A stretch of 64,000 nt of DNA from Notospermus geniculatus (GCA_002633025.1 NMRB01001202.1:44418-108417), one strand, 5' to 3'. Counted from the first letter of the stretch, positions 15,408-27,420 are shown. Numbers and translations are program-made. The notes: generated from the letters alone by a model not told the origin.

Positions 15408-17423
15408 CTGAAAGGCCAAAGAAATGAAAGTCAACAAATATCACTTTTCCCAGTAGAACGGTTCTGAAACATGCAAATACATGTAGACTGCGATTATGAG
15501 TAGCCGTGTCATTTACCGTGGCAGGTGTGACAGAAATCAGCGTCCAGGAACGCAGATCCGCCAAACAATAGCCCGCTATTGTAAGGTTATATTCGAATGG
15601 TCGTGGCCTCTTTAGCCATATATTCTGATCCCTCGCTGAACAATGAGACCGGACTTTGATTCTTGGGGGACTTGGATTCCTTTCACACCTGCCGTATTCG
15701 CGAGTTTTCCCAACCCCACCGAAACCCCAACGGCAACGACAATCCCATTGTTTTAAGCCCACTAGAAGACCACAGAACAAAATGATAGACATTGGCGTTT
15801 CGGGGGTTTGCGAAAACTCTATAATAGAGCGTAACTTGGGCCTACACTAGATACAACTTCAGATACATGTACAGGGCCTACACCAGTTTCTTTTATTTTC
15901 ATGACGTGTAATGATAAACTCCCTACGCAGTTGTGAGTCGCGCACCCTTCGGTTTACTCGCTCTCTACAACTGCTTAACTTCGTAAAATTCGCCGCGTTT
16001 GGTCAACAGATGGCGTCAGGGCCTGGCGCGAATTTTACAGCCTATCAGCACGCTGCTTTCAGAACTCCTTTGCCCGTTGGCAACGGATGTTCTTGTGCTA
16101 CCATGGCTACGAACCGCTCGGCCAATGAAAACGTGTCTCAGGCCAGCTTGGTTACCGGTTGTTCGGTGCTCTCATTGGTCGACTCTCTCAGCGCCATCTG
16201 TTGACCGAACGCGGCGAATTTCACGAAGTTAAGCAGTTGTAGAGAGCGGGTAAACCGAAGGGGGCGCGGTACTGCGTAGGGAGTTTAGTGTAATGAATAC
16301 AGCTGTGTGTGTTTGTACATACATAGACAGGAATAATAATTATAGCGGTTTTCCATGACGCTTTTTATTTTGGCGTTTTTCCCCTACCTTCGTAGCAAAC
16401 TTGTCCATCGCCTTTCATATCGGCCACTTTAATTAAGTCGTCCAGTTCCTCATCAGTCAGCCGCTCACCTAGGGTGCTCATAATTTCCGACAAATCGGAC
16501 ACCGAGATAAACCCACTACCATCTCTGTCGAAAAACTTGAATGCTTCCCGAAGGTCATCTTCGGTGTCGCCGCCTAGTTCTATCTTCCTTGCCATTAGGC
16601 TGAGGAATTCTTGGAAATCAACTGTACCCGTACCTGCAAATGAAAGTAACATCCCTCGAATCTCGGCATCTTCAACCATAATCAAGGATTCATGTCGCTA
16701 CGCCTTCGACTGCGATCGCGAAGTGGCAGTAGGCCCTTATTCAGTGAGGGGAAACACTGGGGGAACACCGTGTCACTTTACACCTGGACCCATAAGCCTT
16801 GGTTACACTACAGGAAATCCCCGGGTTTTTTGCGGTCACACCTATGAATTGCCGGGCTTCAAGAAACCCGCGTCTGAAAAACACGGGTTTTTGAAACACG
16901 GCAAGCTCGCCGTGTTTTTGAAATCCCCGTGTTTTCGCTAGTTCTTAGCACGGCTACAGATGGCGCAGCCATTAAGTGACGTCGTTTTTGCGCCTCCAAC
17001 AATGTGTGCCAATACAGAAATGACCGAAGAGTCAGTGCATACAGCGCACCTGTCGCCGGGCTACTTAACCAACTTGTAGTAGTGTGACCTCTCGCCGGGC
17101 TTTCCGTTCACACGGGTTTGACACGGGTCTGGTAAAACATGGGTATTTTGAACAGGTGTAACACTTATCCTTTGTTCAACACAAAAGATAAGTATCATAC
17201 TTTGACTTAAGTAAGTTTATGAATATGGACCCTGGTCTTCAGTTACCCAATTTATTTGCTCCTTTAATTAATAACCTACCGTCTGCATCCACTTCATTTA
17301 TCATGTCATCCAATTCAGCAATCGTTGGGGTCTGTCCTAGAGACCGCATGACTTTTCCTAATTCCTGCGCAGCGATAAGTCCATCGCCGTTCTTGTCAAA
17401 CAGTGTAAAGCACTCTTTGAATT
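15376..17423 (-). CDS. Second calmodulin-like EF-hand gene, 5' end not found
   Basis: Three exons are visible: 17423-17280 (144 nt), 16633-16388 (246 nt) and 15407-15376 (32 nt, ending TAG). Donors are GTAGGT and GTAGGG and acceptors end CAG. Phases match the neighbouring complete gene, so this is probably a tandem duplicate in the same orientation. Loops 1 and 2 look competent: [12 protein letters not shown] and [12 protein letters not shown]. Loop 3, [12 protein letters not shown], has aspartate where the bidentate glutamate normally sits. Loop 4, [12 protein letters not shown], has lysine at the third position, where an acidic or polar ligand is expected. The C-terminal lobe may therefore bind calcium weakly (inference). 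One extra linker codon is present compared with the neighbour. The two upstream exons (start Met and the ELTxxQIT micro-exon) were not found between 17.4 and 18.8 kb, where repeats occupy the DNA. They may lie farther upstream or be lost. Confidence 0.88.
15696..15825. mobile_element. Degenerate MITE, relative of the nested element at 56.5 kb
   Basis: Shares CGAGTTTTCCC, ACCGAAACCCCAACGGCAACG and GGGGGTTTGCGAAAACTC with 56508-56643. It lies in the last intron of the second calmodulin-like gene's 3' region, upstream of its terminal exon. Confidence 0.6.
15915..16289. mobile_element. Foldback MITE, arms about 100 bp
   Basis: AAACTCCCTACGCAGTTGTG is mirrored by GCGTAGGGAGTTT. The arms extend through TCTACAACTGCTTAACTTCG to CAACAGATGGCG. 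It lies in the last intron of the second calmodulin-like gene. Confidence 0.85.
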
Positions 17424-17563
17424 CTGTGAAAGGGAAGGTTTAGTATCATCCAGAGTCTGTAGTCTCAGAATGAACCGAAGGTATAAAAAACCGAAAGCAG
17501 ATTTCATCAGGCTGTCATGCCAGTGATGATTTCAGTTGGCCTTGAACGCCATTCGTGTCTTTG

Positions 17564-17815
17564 GCCCGTATTCTAGAAGCCTCCTTAAGGGCGAGCCAAC
17601 GTTTTGAATTTTTGAGACGTGGCCAGGCGTTTTAAATAAAAGATGTCAAAATACCATAAAAGTACAAGATATATATGTATGACGGAAATGAAGGCACCTG
17701 CGGGGTCTAGAAGTCAAAAGGAATTGAATGAGATGTACCTTGGAACGCACTAATTAGCTAATAAGTTGAAACAAAAGACTAGTAATCGGTACACTTTCCC
17801 ACGAAATGGTAAAGA
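17564..17815. mobile_element. Partial element shared with 33.28-33.55 kb (inverted)
   Basis: GGGCGAGCCAACGTTTTGAA through AAAAGACTAGT matches the complement of 33300-33535. It is a truncated copy of the GGCCCAGTT-ended element at 32681-33554. Confidence 0.7.
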
Positions 17816-18345
17816 TCGATGGAAATACCACCACGTAAAAACTGCAAGATACAACAGGAATTGCCATAAGACAACAGACAATGACATTACAGATCATGTG
17901 GGTTAAAGGTTGCCTAAAGAACAGTATTGTGGGATAACCTACACTGACACACCAAGTTGGCAGTTACATGCAGCTCATACCATGGCACTCACTGCATGCT
18001 GCTGCCACCTGGTGCATTACACGAACACCAACATCGAGATGGCTTCGTAGAAATTCGCCTTACAAAAACCTCATTTTACAGTGCATCTTTTTTCTGCGCT
18101 TTATTTCAGCACAGTTCTAGTTGTTCTATAAACACTATACATCATATTTACCTCTATCCAGTCGTCGGGGAAAGTCAAGAGCAAAAATACGAACGGCTAA
18201 AAGCCGGGATGCCACGAGGGGCAACCGCGTGTAAAAATGTCAAGTATTGGGCGGAAATACAGTGGCGCCCCCAAGGCGACCGAAACGGCGGGAAAGAGAA
18301 AAACACCAGATCATAATTGCGGCATGGGTGGGCCGCTACACATAG
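17815..18345 (+). repeat. Third copy of the 5.2-kb repeat
   Basis: Matches 5211-5805 and 6445-6500 almost base for base, with small indels, and lacks the intervening segment. It sits where 5' exons of the second calmodulin-like gene would be expected. Confidence 0.8.
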
Positions 18346-18359
18346 GTTCAAGGCACGTT

Positions 18360-18719
18360 ACTAATAGGTTGGAAAAACATTTTGGGTACGCTAGAAATTA
18401 TCTCGACGTATTTAGACTTATGAGTAACTTACGAATAACGTGTGTGAACGGGTGTCAACGATCGCATAACGTATGGCCCACGTATGCGGGACGTATGAAC
18501 CATACGCTGGCATACGTCGAAAAATTTTGTGCATGCACAAAATTGCACAAAATTTTTCGACGACCTCGACGTACTACGAGACGTATGCTGGCGTGCTTCA
18601 GCGTGCTTTTAACTTATACAGAACTTACCCATAACTTATTCGACGTACGCCAGCGTATTAGTCAAATTTTTCATACGTTAGCATACGCTGGCTAAATCGT
18701 CAAGGTGTGACAGGGCCAT
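18360..18719. mobile_element. Repeat rich in ATACG/CGTAT words
   Basis: Dense ATACGCTGGC and ACGTATG words and an inner inverted repeat AAAATTTTGTGCATG/CATGCACAAAATT. It ends CTAAATCGTCAAGGTGTGAC, as does 55045-55083. Probably a non-autonomous element; a matching left TIR was not found. Confidence 0.55.
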
Positions 18720-18807
18720 AATGAGATGAATATGGTATGAGTACCCCAAAGGTACTCAATCTGAGAAGGGATTATTTTTCAGTGCGATGTCCCGCTTCCT
18801 CTTGAAA

Positions 18808-19043
18808 TTAGAATGTTACGGAATATATCACCACGCTGCTTTCAATTTCGGGCAGAATTCTCTCTCTGAAGAAATCCACATTAGACAGGACACACTGACC
18901 AGAGTTCTTCTTGCAGGAGAAGGCCATACAGTCATCAAGGTCGTGACATTTCATTGCGCACCTTATGTCCGTCTCCCAGTCAAACTTCTGGAGGCGATGT
19001 CCAATGGGTATGTTGCCATCAGCAAACTTCCTGAAGGAGGACT
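18808..19043 (-). CDS. PAN/apple-like terminal exon
   Basis: Encodes about 77 residues beginning SSFRKFADGNIPIGHRLQKF and ending IESSVVIYSVTF before TAA. Five cysteines, in the spacing C-x3-C-x5-C-x4-C-x6-C, fit a compact PAN-like fold. Confidence 0.8.
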
Positions 19044-22000
19044 CTGAAAGAACACGTGACCTTAAAAAATTGTAAACCGATCTTCAGATTTTCCAACTTA
19101 ACTCGGCCTCGCTCATTTTCGACGATATAGCGCCCGTACGAGTTCCATATATGTATATCGGGCAACATTTCGGTTGAAATAACAGTTTTCACGCTGGTGA
19201 CTCAGATTTTATCGTACGCTATGCACCTACTTCTTTTTTGAAGTGCTTGAAAATAAGATTTTTACTACGTTTAGAGATCTGAACCACCCTGCCCCTATAA
19301 CACACCCAATGAACTCGGAATGTAGTTCAACTATATAACAGTCTTTCTGAATAATAGAGCCATATTGATCTACACAACGAAAGTGCATAGGAAAGGTAGG
19401 TTTCGACTACAGAAATAGGATTTCTTTCCTTCAAAGTATTCTCATGCCCGCTGTACACGATCCCTCAAAGTTGAATGAAAAAAACTTGACCAAAAAGATT
19501 GATCGTGTACGGTGGGAAATTGGATGAAATATTTTTCATCAATCAAAGATTGATGGAATTGAGCCCGTCCTATTTTTGAATGATGAATTGACTAAATTTG
19601 ACCGTATACGGCGGGCATGGATATTTATTGGACAATTTCCTCCTGAATTAGAGTTTTCCGATTACGAATGCTATTTTATGAATGGATGTTATGTAATTGA
19701 CTGGGTGGAGAGAGTTTTTGGCAATAGGCCGGAAAGTGGGGCATAACGGACCCCTTAACTTTGACCCTTTCCTGCTCATTTGTAAATACACCTATGCTGT
19801 CTTAGTTTTCCAGATTCGGTTACGTCGGGTCCCCTGTCCAAAATAACAGTAACCAAAGTTGCATTGATTCTTAATTTACTGAGCTAATTAAGATTAAAAA
19901 TTTCTTGAAAAAAAACCGTTTTGCCCCATGGTGTGGGCAAAATGGTACACCCCAATGGGGCAAAATGGACTCAACGTTGAAGCCATTAGAGTATTCTGTC
20001 TTAATTGAAACTCAGTTTATAACAGTTTATTCAACATTGTTATTTGACAAACCTGAATGTCAGTGTTAACCACACGAGTTGCCGCATTTTCAAATGAAAC
20101 CAACACTATTTTATCTTTCATAAAACGTAATTAGGAGTTAACCATGACCATTTTGCCCCGGGTCAAACTGGGCCATTTTGCCCCATATGCTTTTTTCGAT
20201 TTGGAACCCCAGGACCTGGAATCCCCCAATGACGTATTCCCAATGCTGACGTCATAATCTACCGAAGGCATCCCCTCATATTTTATGGCCTAAGACATTT
20301 GGTAGGTCTCAGTGCAGACTGAACTGCTCGACTCAAAGCAAGGTATCACCCAAGATCAGGGGGGTGATTTTTTTTCTATTGTATCTCAATTCAGGTTGGA
20401 CCAGCAGCTTTGAAATTTTGTGGAAGTGCCTTGGTCGGTAGACTCTTTAATCTAATAAAGCCCCATCAGATTGCATCAACTGCTTCATGGAGATTTCTGA
20501 GTGATCCATTTTACCCCCAGGGTCCATTATGCCCCACCTTCCCCTATGTGTTGGTCATGTGTGTTGTGAGGAGTGAGTGTCCCATGGTTGAAGAGTAGAG
20601 GCTGCGGGGTACGTTTTCCTGTACTTTCTTGTTATGGTTCCCGATCAATCAGATCGGGAACGGAAAACTGACATACTGACTGGCATTGATTGCAAAACTT
20701 GGCTTTATTAGCATTAACCCTTTAACAACACGAAAGTGGTGTGGTGCACATTCTGTCAACTCTTTACATCTTAGGGCTACTCATCTAGGCCTACATCTTC
20801 AATAAAATCCAGATTACCTTCATTTTCGGAATCATCTTCAAAATCCACCTCATCATTATTTTGATGAGGGGGATTTTGAGGCTGGTTGCCAATGAGCCAT
20901 TGCAATCATTGAATCAATGCATGTCAGTTTTCCGCTCGTTATGCCACAGTCACACCAGGCCTACTTCCCTGATAGAACGTATGAACAACACAATTGATCT
21001 GTATTGGCCTAGAACATGTATCATGATGAATATAGGCCTATTTTGATCTCCTGGAGGTGGCCAGCAAATGCAAGGCATACAATATATAGAGGAAATTCTC
21101 AGTTTATTGGTCTTGGATGGAAATTTTCTAAGTCCAAAAACTAGGACCACAAAGAGAGGCCTAGTATGAATGGTAAAAAGGTCAGATTAGTTTCATGGCA
21201 AGTTCTCGGCCAAGTGCAGTATGGATTGATTTTGGGAGGGATCAATTGCAATAGGCCCCTATTGATCAGTTTCAAAAAAGCCGGCCAGTGGTAATTCATG
21301 GTTGCCAACGGCACATTTTGTGGTTTGGACTCGGTGCATTTGGGCAACATGAATTACCCCTATAAATTAATAGCCCCCTACTGAACAATTTCACAACTCT
21401 ACCTAACGCGAACCAAAGGTAAGGGATACTCCGTCATGATTGACATACCTTCTGGGACGGCTTGCTTCATGCAATACTTCTTTACCCTCTTTATATCTAG
21501 TTTGGAGAGAGAGACGTCGAACAACATTGCGCAGCTCATTGCGCCGTGAAGATATCCCATTTGATTCTCTGGACGTGTTCCAAGTAACACAAATAAGTTA
21601 CGTGTTTCCACACTCCTGCCGCCAACGATGAGAACAGTGCTCGAGTCGTCAACAACACCAAGAAGCGTCGGTCCGCGGGCATTGTAAGACAGTGCGACGA
21701 AATGCCAGACCTTGGGAGTGATTTTCAGCTCACCACCAAAATTAATGGCATTCACTGTGTCCTCTGTAGAATGCGATGGCATATTAACATAGAGATTATA
21801 ACCTGGAAAGGACCAAACATGTAAGCCGCAATGCGTCGTATTTGTATAATATTCTATGAAAGCGGCCGGTTTAGCTTCAAGTTTGACGAACGCCGTGAAC
21901 GCAAATGTACCGTCTGCTCCGACATCCATTGATACCGTGTTTTTTGCACGTAGATACGACGTCGATCGCCCGTAGAATCGATAGGCCGTGTTCTCTTCTC

Positions 22001-22126
22001 CCATTGGCCCAGCTGTTAGTGTGACGTCATTTGCCGCAGCATCGTTGCCGTATCCGGACAGATCGATGCCTCTTGATGCTGAATTCATCATCCAGATGCC
22101 GACAGGTTGCGGATGAAGAGCGCTTG
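18808..22126 (-). CDS. LamG-like plus PAN/apple domain protein, 3' part (two exons)
   Basis: Exon 22126-21449 (678 nt) follows a TTTACAG acceptor and ends at a GTATGT donor. Exon 19043-18808 follows TTTCAG and ends in TAA. Both are joined in phase 1. The first exon encodes a concanavalin A/LamG jelly-roll. It opens PVGIWMMNSASRGIDLSGYG, which matches the usual start of invertebrate LamG domains, and contains the later strands GELKITPKVWHFVALSY and GYLHGAMSCAMLFDVSLS. The last exon encodes a short cysteine-rich PAN/apple-like unit, RCAMKCHDLDDCMAFSC, followed by GQCVLSN. Such proteins are usually secreted or cell-surface, with carbohydrate or protein binding; that role is inferred. The signal peptide and 5' exons must lie above 22.1 kb or outside the window and were not identified. 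The intron (19044-21448) contains a TIR element. Confidence 0.85.
19443..19619. mobile_element. MITE in the LamG/PAN intron-proximal region
   Basis: ATGCCCGCTGTACACGATC is mirrored by CCGTATACGGCGGGCAT, with internal GATCGTGTACGG. It lies in the intron just upstream of the PAN exon. A half copy begins near 10890. Confidence 0.65.
19725..20546. mobile_element. TIR element with GTGGGGCATAA ends in the LamG/PAN intron
   Basis: AGTGGGGCATAACGGACCC is mirrored by GGGTCCATTATGCCCCACC. Several internal GGGGCAAAATGG/CCATTTTGCCCC motifs occur in both orientations. No transposase remains. Confidence 0.65.
21449..22126 (-). CDS. LamG-like exon
   Basis: 226 codons open without interruption between good splice signals, phase 1 at both ends, so it is a symmetric shuffling-competent domain exon. 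LamG hallmarks are YRFYGRSTSYL, a FAFTAFVKLE strand and KVWHFVALSYN. An upstream donor that could join it was not found. Confidence 0.85.
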
Positions 22127-22325
22127 CTGTAAAAAGTTTTAACTACTGGTAACCTTCTCATTGTCCACAATCTACCAAATTAAAGTTACACAGTATAGAC
22201 AGATGGGTCATAATCGGCGAGCATAGTCTCTGTCACCCAGCCGCTGTTTCGAATCTGGGAATCCGTATAAAGTCCTTTCCAGATACCTAAGGCAAATCGC
22301 ACTTGGCTAACCTTGTCAGTTTTGG

Positions 22326-22648
22326 TTACTCTATTAGGTTCCCGTTCCATAGAGTTCACGTTTTCACGGTTTTTGCACGGTTCACGCTTGAATTGTCATG
22401 TTTCGCGGGTGAAGATTGGGCAATGTATTTCTTATGATGCGGGTTCCATAGGTGTCATTTTTCTACCTTTGGACAAGTACGATTCATTTCATGCGTGAAT
22501 AAATGAAAATCACCCGTGACTCGAGGAATGAACATGCTCATTCTTTTGGGCGTGAATTCTGTGGAACCAACCCTCTAAATAAAAGATGGTGAAAAATGAA
22601 ACGGGAAAAGTGAAAAGTGAAAACGCTAACTATGGAACGACAGCCTTA
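22326..22648. mobile_element. TIR element, GTTCCATAG type, first of a pair
   Basis: GTTCCATAGAGTTCACGTTT is mirrored by AAAACGCTAACTATGGAAC. Immediately followed by a related element. Confidence 0.6.
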
Positions 22649-22831
22649 GGCTCCTGTTCCACATTTCACTTTTCACGCCTCGCACTTCACGTTTTCATTT
22701 CGTTCCTCAGAGGAAGCGTGCCACAGGACAGGTGATGTGTGTCTTGCTGTGTGCTGAATCGAGGAACGAAAGGAAAACGTGAAGCGTCACGCGTGAAAAG
22801 TGAAACATGAACTTCTATGGAACAGGAGCCT
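22649..22831. mobile_element. TIR element, CTCCTGTTCCA type, second of the pair
   Basis: AGGCTCCTGTTCCACATTTC is mirrored by ATGGAACAGGAGCCT, with inner CACGTTTTC/GAAAACGTG arms. It is a relative of the preceding element, so one may have targeted the other. Confidence 0.7.
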
Positions 22832-22839
22832 TACTAACA

Positions 22840-24470
22840 GCTTGACCACAAACACAGCTAATAGGAGCTGTCAGTGAGTTGACCAATAGGTGTCACTACG
22901 GTCCAATTCAATGCCTAGCGGACCCACTCATGCTTGATTGAGCAACAATCAAGAAAATGTTCTTCTGTATTGGTCCGCTAGAACTTTGCTGCCATCTTTT
23001 GGCAGTAATCGCGGCTGACTGCTCCTATAGGCAACGTGACATGCATTATTCTCTATACCATTGGACTCGCATGTTAAAGTATTGTATAGCTCGTCAAAAT
23101 AGTGAACAGGGTCGCGTAACACTGCAGAGTTCAACCTAGTACCATTTGCCTTAGGTACCTGGAAAGGACTATAGCAGTACTGTGGAACGAAACGGCTGGC
23201 TTTGCAAGACTACACGCAGCATTGGGGATACCCCAAGGGGATTCCCCGAACCTCGATACAGGATAATGCTATAATGTGTGGTTCTATGGTTCTATACATT
23301 ACGCACGCCTAAAAATGAGTGTACACTAAGATTTCGGCCGAACTGGGAGTGAGTAGCGGTGCGTACTGTGCGGCTTTAAAATATCGTGAGAAAATTCAAA
23401 AAGAGTCGCAAACCACAACTAATTAATACATGTATGCGTAATGTTTGAGTAACCGGTTACGATGCAGATACTCGCGGCAGGGATCTGTGTTGCCAACAAA
23501 TCGGATTCACAGCATAATTTATAGTTTTCTCGGGGGAGGCAACACATTGAAATTATTGCAGATAATGGCTGATATTCATAAAAGCCAGCAAATGCTTTTA
23601 CTTCATGTTTTGGTGTGCATTTCTAACTTTTATGAACACCAGCCTATATCTTGATGAATGGTAACGTCATATAAAAGTCCGAAAGTACCATGGGGTGGGA
23701 ATAAGTAGTATCAATGATTCTTGGATTGGTATGTCACGCGAGGTATTTTTTGACATCCTGAATTAAGAAAATCCACAACACGGAACAGAATTTATAAGAT
23801 TTGTTCTAAAAGCAACCGACCACGTCCCACCTGGTGTCCTTGGATAGGCGGCCATGACCAACAGCTTCCACCACAAAAAATAGTGAGCCATTTTTCACCA
23901 CTGTAAAAACTGGAAAGTTAGTATAAAATTCAGGAAAAATAAGAGTATTTACGTATTTGTTCGCTCTCACTGCGGAAAAGACTATTTTCTGAAGGTTTGC
24001 TCTGGAGTGCCACTTACTGCCAGCAGGCGGTGCACTGATCTGACCCCATCAGCATTGCCACCAACGCACTTGGCGACGCCTGATAAGGATTCGGATATAA
24101 ACGCTTTTCCAGCTTATTCATAACGCTTCACGAACATGAACCCGGCATAAAGCTTTGTCATTTTTTTCGAAAATTGTCCACGTTCACTTCTGTGGTCACG
24201 CAATTTAGCGGAAGACAGGGCTTTGCGGTTCAAACGGCTGAGTCACGTGAATCATTGGCTGTACCTAGAAAATGAAAGTTGGAAATCATCTTGTGACGTC
24301 ATCAGCTTATGTGCGTGAAAAATTTACACTTAAAGGAGCGTGGTATGCAATCCCCTGTCGGTATTTTGACTGCTGGCGTAGAGAGAGCCACCTAGCGGCA
24401 GCAATACAAACTACAAAAAAATCATTACAAAATGTACATAGTATAAAAATAGATGAAAGCGGATGTCTAT
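22840..24470. other. No gene recognised upstream of the LamG exon
   Basis: 5' exons of the LamG/PAN gene would be expected here or beyond, but no signal-peptide exon with a phase-1 donor was convincing. A small GGCTGATATTC repeat lies at 23567-23644 and a hairpin CTTGATTGAGCAACAATCAAG-like motif near 22933-22953. Confidence 0.5.
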
Positions 24471-24478
24471 TTTTGGTA

Positions 24479-24708
24479 GTACTTTATCCTCGCCTCTGAG
24501 GGGTCAGTCCAGAGTAGGCCTACTCATGGCTATGCCTTTGTTCCATACCATAATAGGCGCCAGAGTTTCGTTCTTTGTTCGACCAATCAGAACGAGGAAG
24601 TTTGTTGCAATATTGTAGGCCTACTCACAATGACCTGGCAATGCCTAGCCTTGCCTTGTAGGTGTCACCTGGACATTAATGACTGACCCCTAGAGGCGAG
24701 GATAAAGT
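24479..24708. mobile_element. MITE with TACTTTATCCTCGCCTC ends
   Basis: ACTTTATCCTCGCCTCTGAG is mirrored by CTAGAGGCGAGGATAAAGT. The right end is followed by a 38-bp tandem duplication (24691-24768) of GAGGCGAGGATAAAGTATA and following bases. Confidence 0.7.
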
Positions 24709-25484
24709 ATATACATCGGGTCCATTCTCCGGAGGCGAGGATAAAGTATATACATCGGGTCCATTCTCCGACAACGTAGTTAGTCCTTGGGTTTGAAGAG
24801 TGGCGATGGTGGCGGCGGCTGTCGAGAAAAAGTGGCAATACCCGGCTCCTTTAAAAACTCCTCGATTCTCATAAATGAAGTTTGGTATGAGACAAATATC
24901 AGCAAAATGTTGCTTTTTAGCATCAAGAGCAAAAATAAGGTTCTTGGTTCTTCCCTTTTTAAAAATTTGCCAAATTTTGGTGTAAATCAACAACGATATT
25001 ATTATCCTCGTAATGGCTGACTCTCGCAGGCAGGTCATAATGCTGACACAATACAGATTGGGTCAGTGCACCAAATAATTTTCCGGAGGTTGATGAGGAA
25101 AATGTCTTGCTCTTTTGATCTAGCAACCACATTTCAGAAGAGTACTTCAGCGACGAGTCCTTTAGACCTCTGGAACGTCCTCGTCGTATTACTCAAGTTT
25201 TACGTTTGTTGATGTTTGAGCTCGGGTGTCGTTATGTTGCGCTCAACAGGATCAATGATGATTCGTACGAAATTGCACTATTTAGCATGTTAAGTATTGC
25301 TGCTGCATTGCAGCTGCAATCCTATGACATTTCATTGAAATTAGGGCTATGTGTATTGCCATAAAGGAATCAACCATAAAGGTTCAACTTACAAATTTAG
25401 CATTTTATGAATGTGGACAGTATCCCTTTAAACTTCAACAGATTTGCATTCTGACTCTTCCATATGATATGAGAGACCCGTCTG

Positions 25485-26135
25485 CACGTTAAAGCTGACG
25501 TGAACGAACAAAACGCCCCCATGCAACGGGCAAGAGAATTGCAAACGCCCTGCAAACACCTCAAACGAAGGCTCAGAACATGATATGCCCCACGACGCCA
25601 GAAGGGCGCCACCTTATTTATCTTCGAGCTTTCGAGGTGTCAACATCCTTTGGTGAGCTCCTGCTGAACTTTTTTTTTGAAAGAACAAAATTTGTCCCAG
25701 CTGGGAATCCAACCTGCGCCTTGTTATCTCTGTTCCTCCGTCTCCCCCATTCGGCCACCGAACCTGTTGGAAGACTTCTCATGTTTTCTCTTATTCTTAG
25801 TGTTATTTACGTAATTCGAAGCCCTACGTCTTTGACAAACACAAACCATGTCCCTGTCAGCTGGCTCGTTGGCCGAGTGGATAGAGTAGTGGACTACAAA
25901 TCAGAAGGCCGTCGGTTCGAATCCCTTCTAAATAACTACAATTTTTTTACTCTTTGAGTAGTGTAAGAGGTATCCGGAGATGTTGACAGTTCTGTTGCCT
26001 GAAGGCAAATAAGGTGGCGCCCTCCTGGCGTCGTGGGGTCTATCATGTTCTGAGCCTTCGTTTGAGGTGTTTGCTGGGCGTTTGCAATTCTCTTGCTCGT
26101 CGCAAGGGGGCTTTTTGTTCGTTCACGTCAGCTTT
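25485..26135. mobile_element. Foldback element with two opposed tRNA-like cores
   Basis: Arms of about 130 bp: left 25485-25617, right about 25995-26135, sharing CAAACACCTCAAACGAAGG and its complement and the CGACGCC/GGCGTCG junctions. The interior has a minus-strand tRNA-like segment (box A TGGCCGAATGG, weak box B) and a plus-strand one (box A TGGCCGAGTGG, box B GGTTCGAATCC). Confidence 0.75.
25863..25929 (+). other. tRNA-like pol III promoter sequence
   Basis: TGGCCGAGTGG and GGTTCGAATCC sit at tRNA-like spacing with a hairpin between. Acceptor ends do not pair convincingly, so it is a tRNA-derived repeat or pseudogene rather than a functional tRNA gene. Confidence 0.55.
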
Positions 26136-27420
26136 AACTGCAAATTTTGTTGAATTCCGACTAGTTGATCTTGATACAAAAGGACTGAATTAAGGAGAAC
26201 CCCACGAACGATGTTAGCGCAGGGTCATCTGTGTAGATTTGAATAGGCTAACGTACATTTGAACGTGGAACACAGTTCTGCTGAAAATTGCTCTGTGATG
26301 CTCAGAAATGGAATTCAAAGCATCAAGTTGACAGGTTCACGTATCCCTTCACCACAAAAACATTTGAAGTGCCTGCCTATCACGTAAAGCCAAAATTCAG
26401 GCAGTGAGAGACATCTGGTGGCAACACATTAAGTGTATCCCTCAGTAAATTCATCGTTCGCAGTTAAACCTTTATGGTTGATTCCTTTACGGTATTGCTA
26501 AGGGGAGAAAAAAATCTTCTCACAGCTGATTCACCATTTTCCTTAATTTACTGTGCTCTATAGTTGGGTGGCACAGTGAATCTTTTTTGACAGATATACA
26601 TGTAGTTTCGCAGCGTCGAATAAAATACTAGTATTGGTTGCGGTTATGGTTATTTCTGTAGCCGCAAAATGTTCCACTCCAAACATCACGTCCTCGGAGA
26701 TGCTCCTTTCTCGGTTTTGTGAGTTTTGGTTTTGTAAAACAGTCGGCATTCGTCTCGTCATTCCTGCGGTATTTTTTTCATAACACCATGCCACCTCCGA
26801 AATATTCCGGAACGTACTTTTTAAGGGGAATTCGCTTCTTGAGAGTTCGATCCTGATGTAATGGACAATTCGACATTCATATTAGTTCTGACTCACGAGA
26901 AGACCAATAACACACACGACTGCAAGTAGAATTCGTTGGCTCAGGTGCCCATAGAGAGCCTCCGTCACATGAGAAAAAATATACGTGGATGCGCGTTATA
27001 AACCTGTTGCAAACACTTCGACAGCAAGTGGAGATTCGCATCGTCAAAGACGAAAAACGACAAGTCGTACAATCCTTCACACGAGGAGACACGACCCACA
27101 GGCGAGATCGAAAAAAGCTCGTTGTCGCCAAATACCCCATATTCGTCACACACCCAACGAACAATTTGGGGGTTGATCACAGGAACTCTGCCAGGGTGGC
27201 CTGATCAGGGGTAGGCCTAATAAAGCACAGAGCGTGCACACGATGCACCGACAAGGAATACGACGCGAACGACTGTTCAAAGAGTTCATCATCCGCTCAA
27301 TATTTATACTGGTTTGCGATGAATATTGCGTCCAAATGCGGGAGAATTTACACACCATTACGAACCGAATATGAAATAGAAATGGATTTCTAAGGTGAAA
27401 GTCATCGCGTCCTTCTACCA

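Noticed and set aside
25863-25929. Functional tRNA gene
   Set aside because: Boxes A and B are good, but the acceptor ends do not pair and the sequence lies within a foldback repeat; called tRNA-like only.
26965-27180. Minus-strand frame PQIVRWVCDEYGVFGDNELF with an equally open plus-strand frame
   Set aside because: Both strands are open over about 200 bp, neither is recognised and no splice support was seen, so it cannot be assigned.
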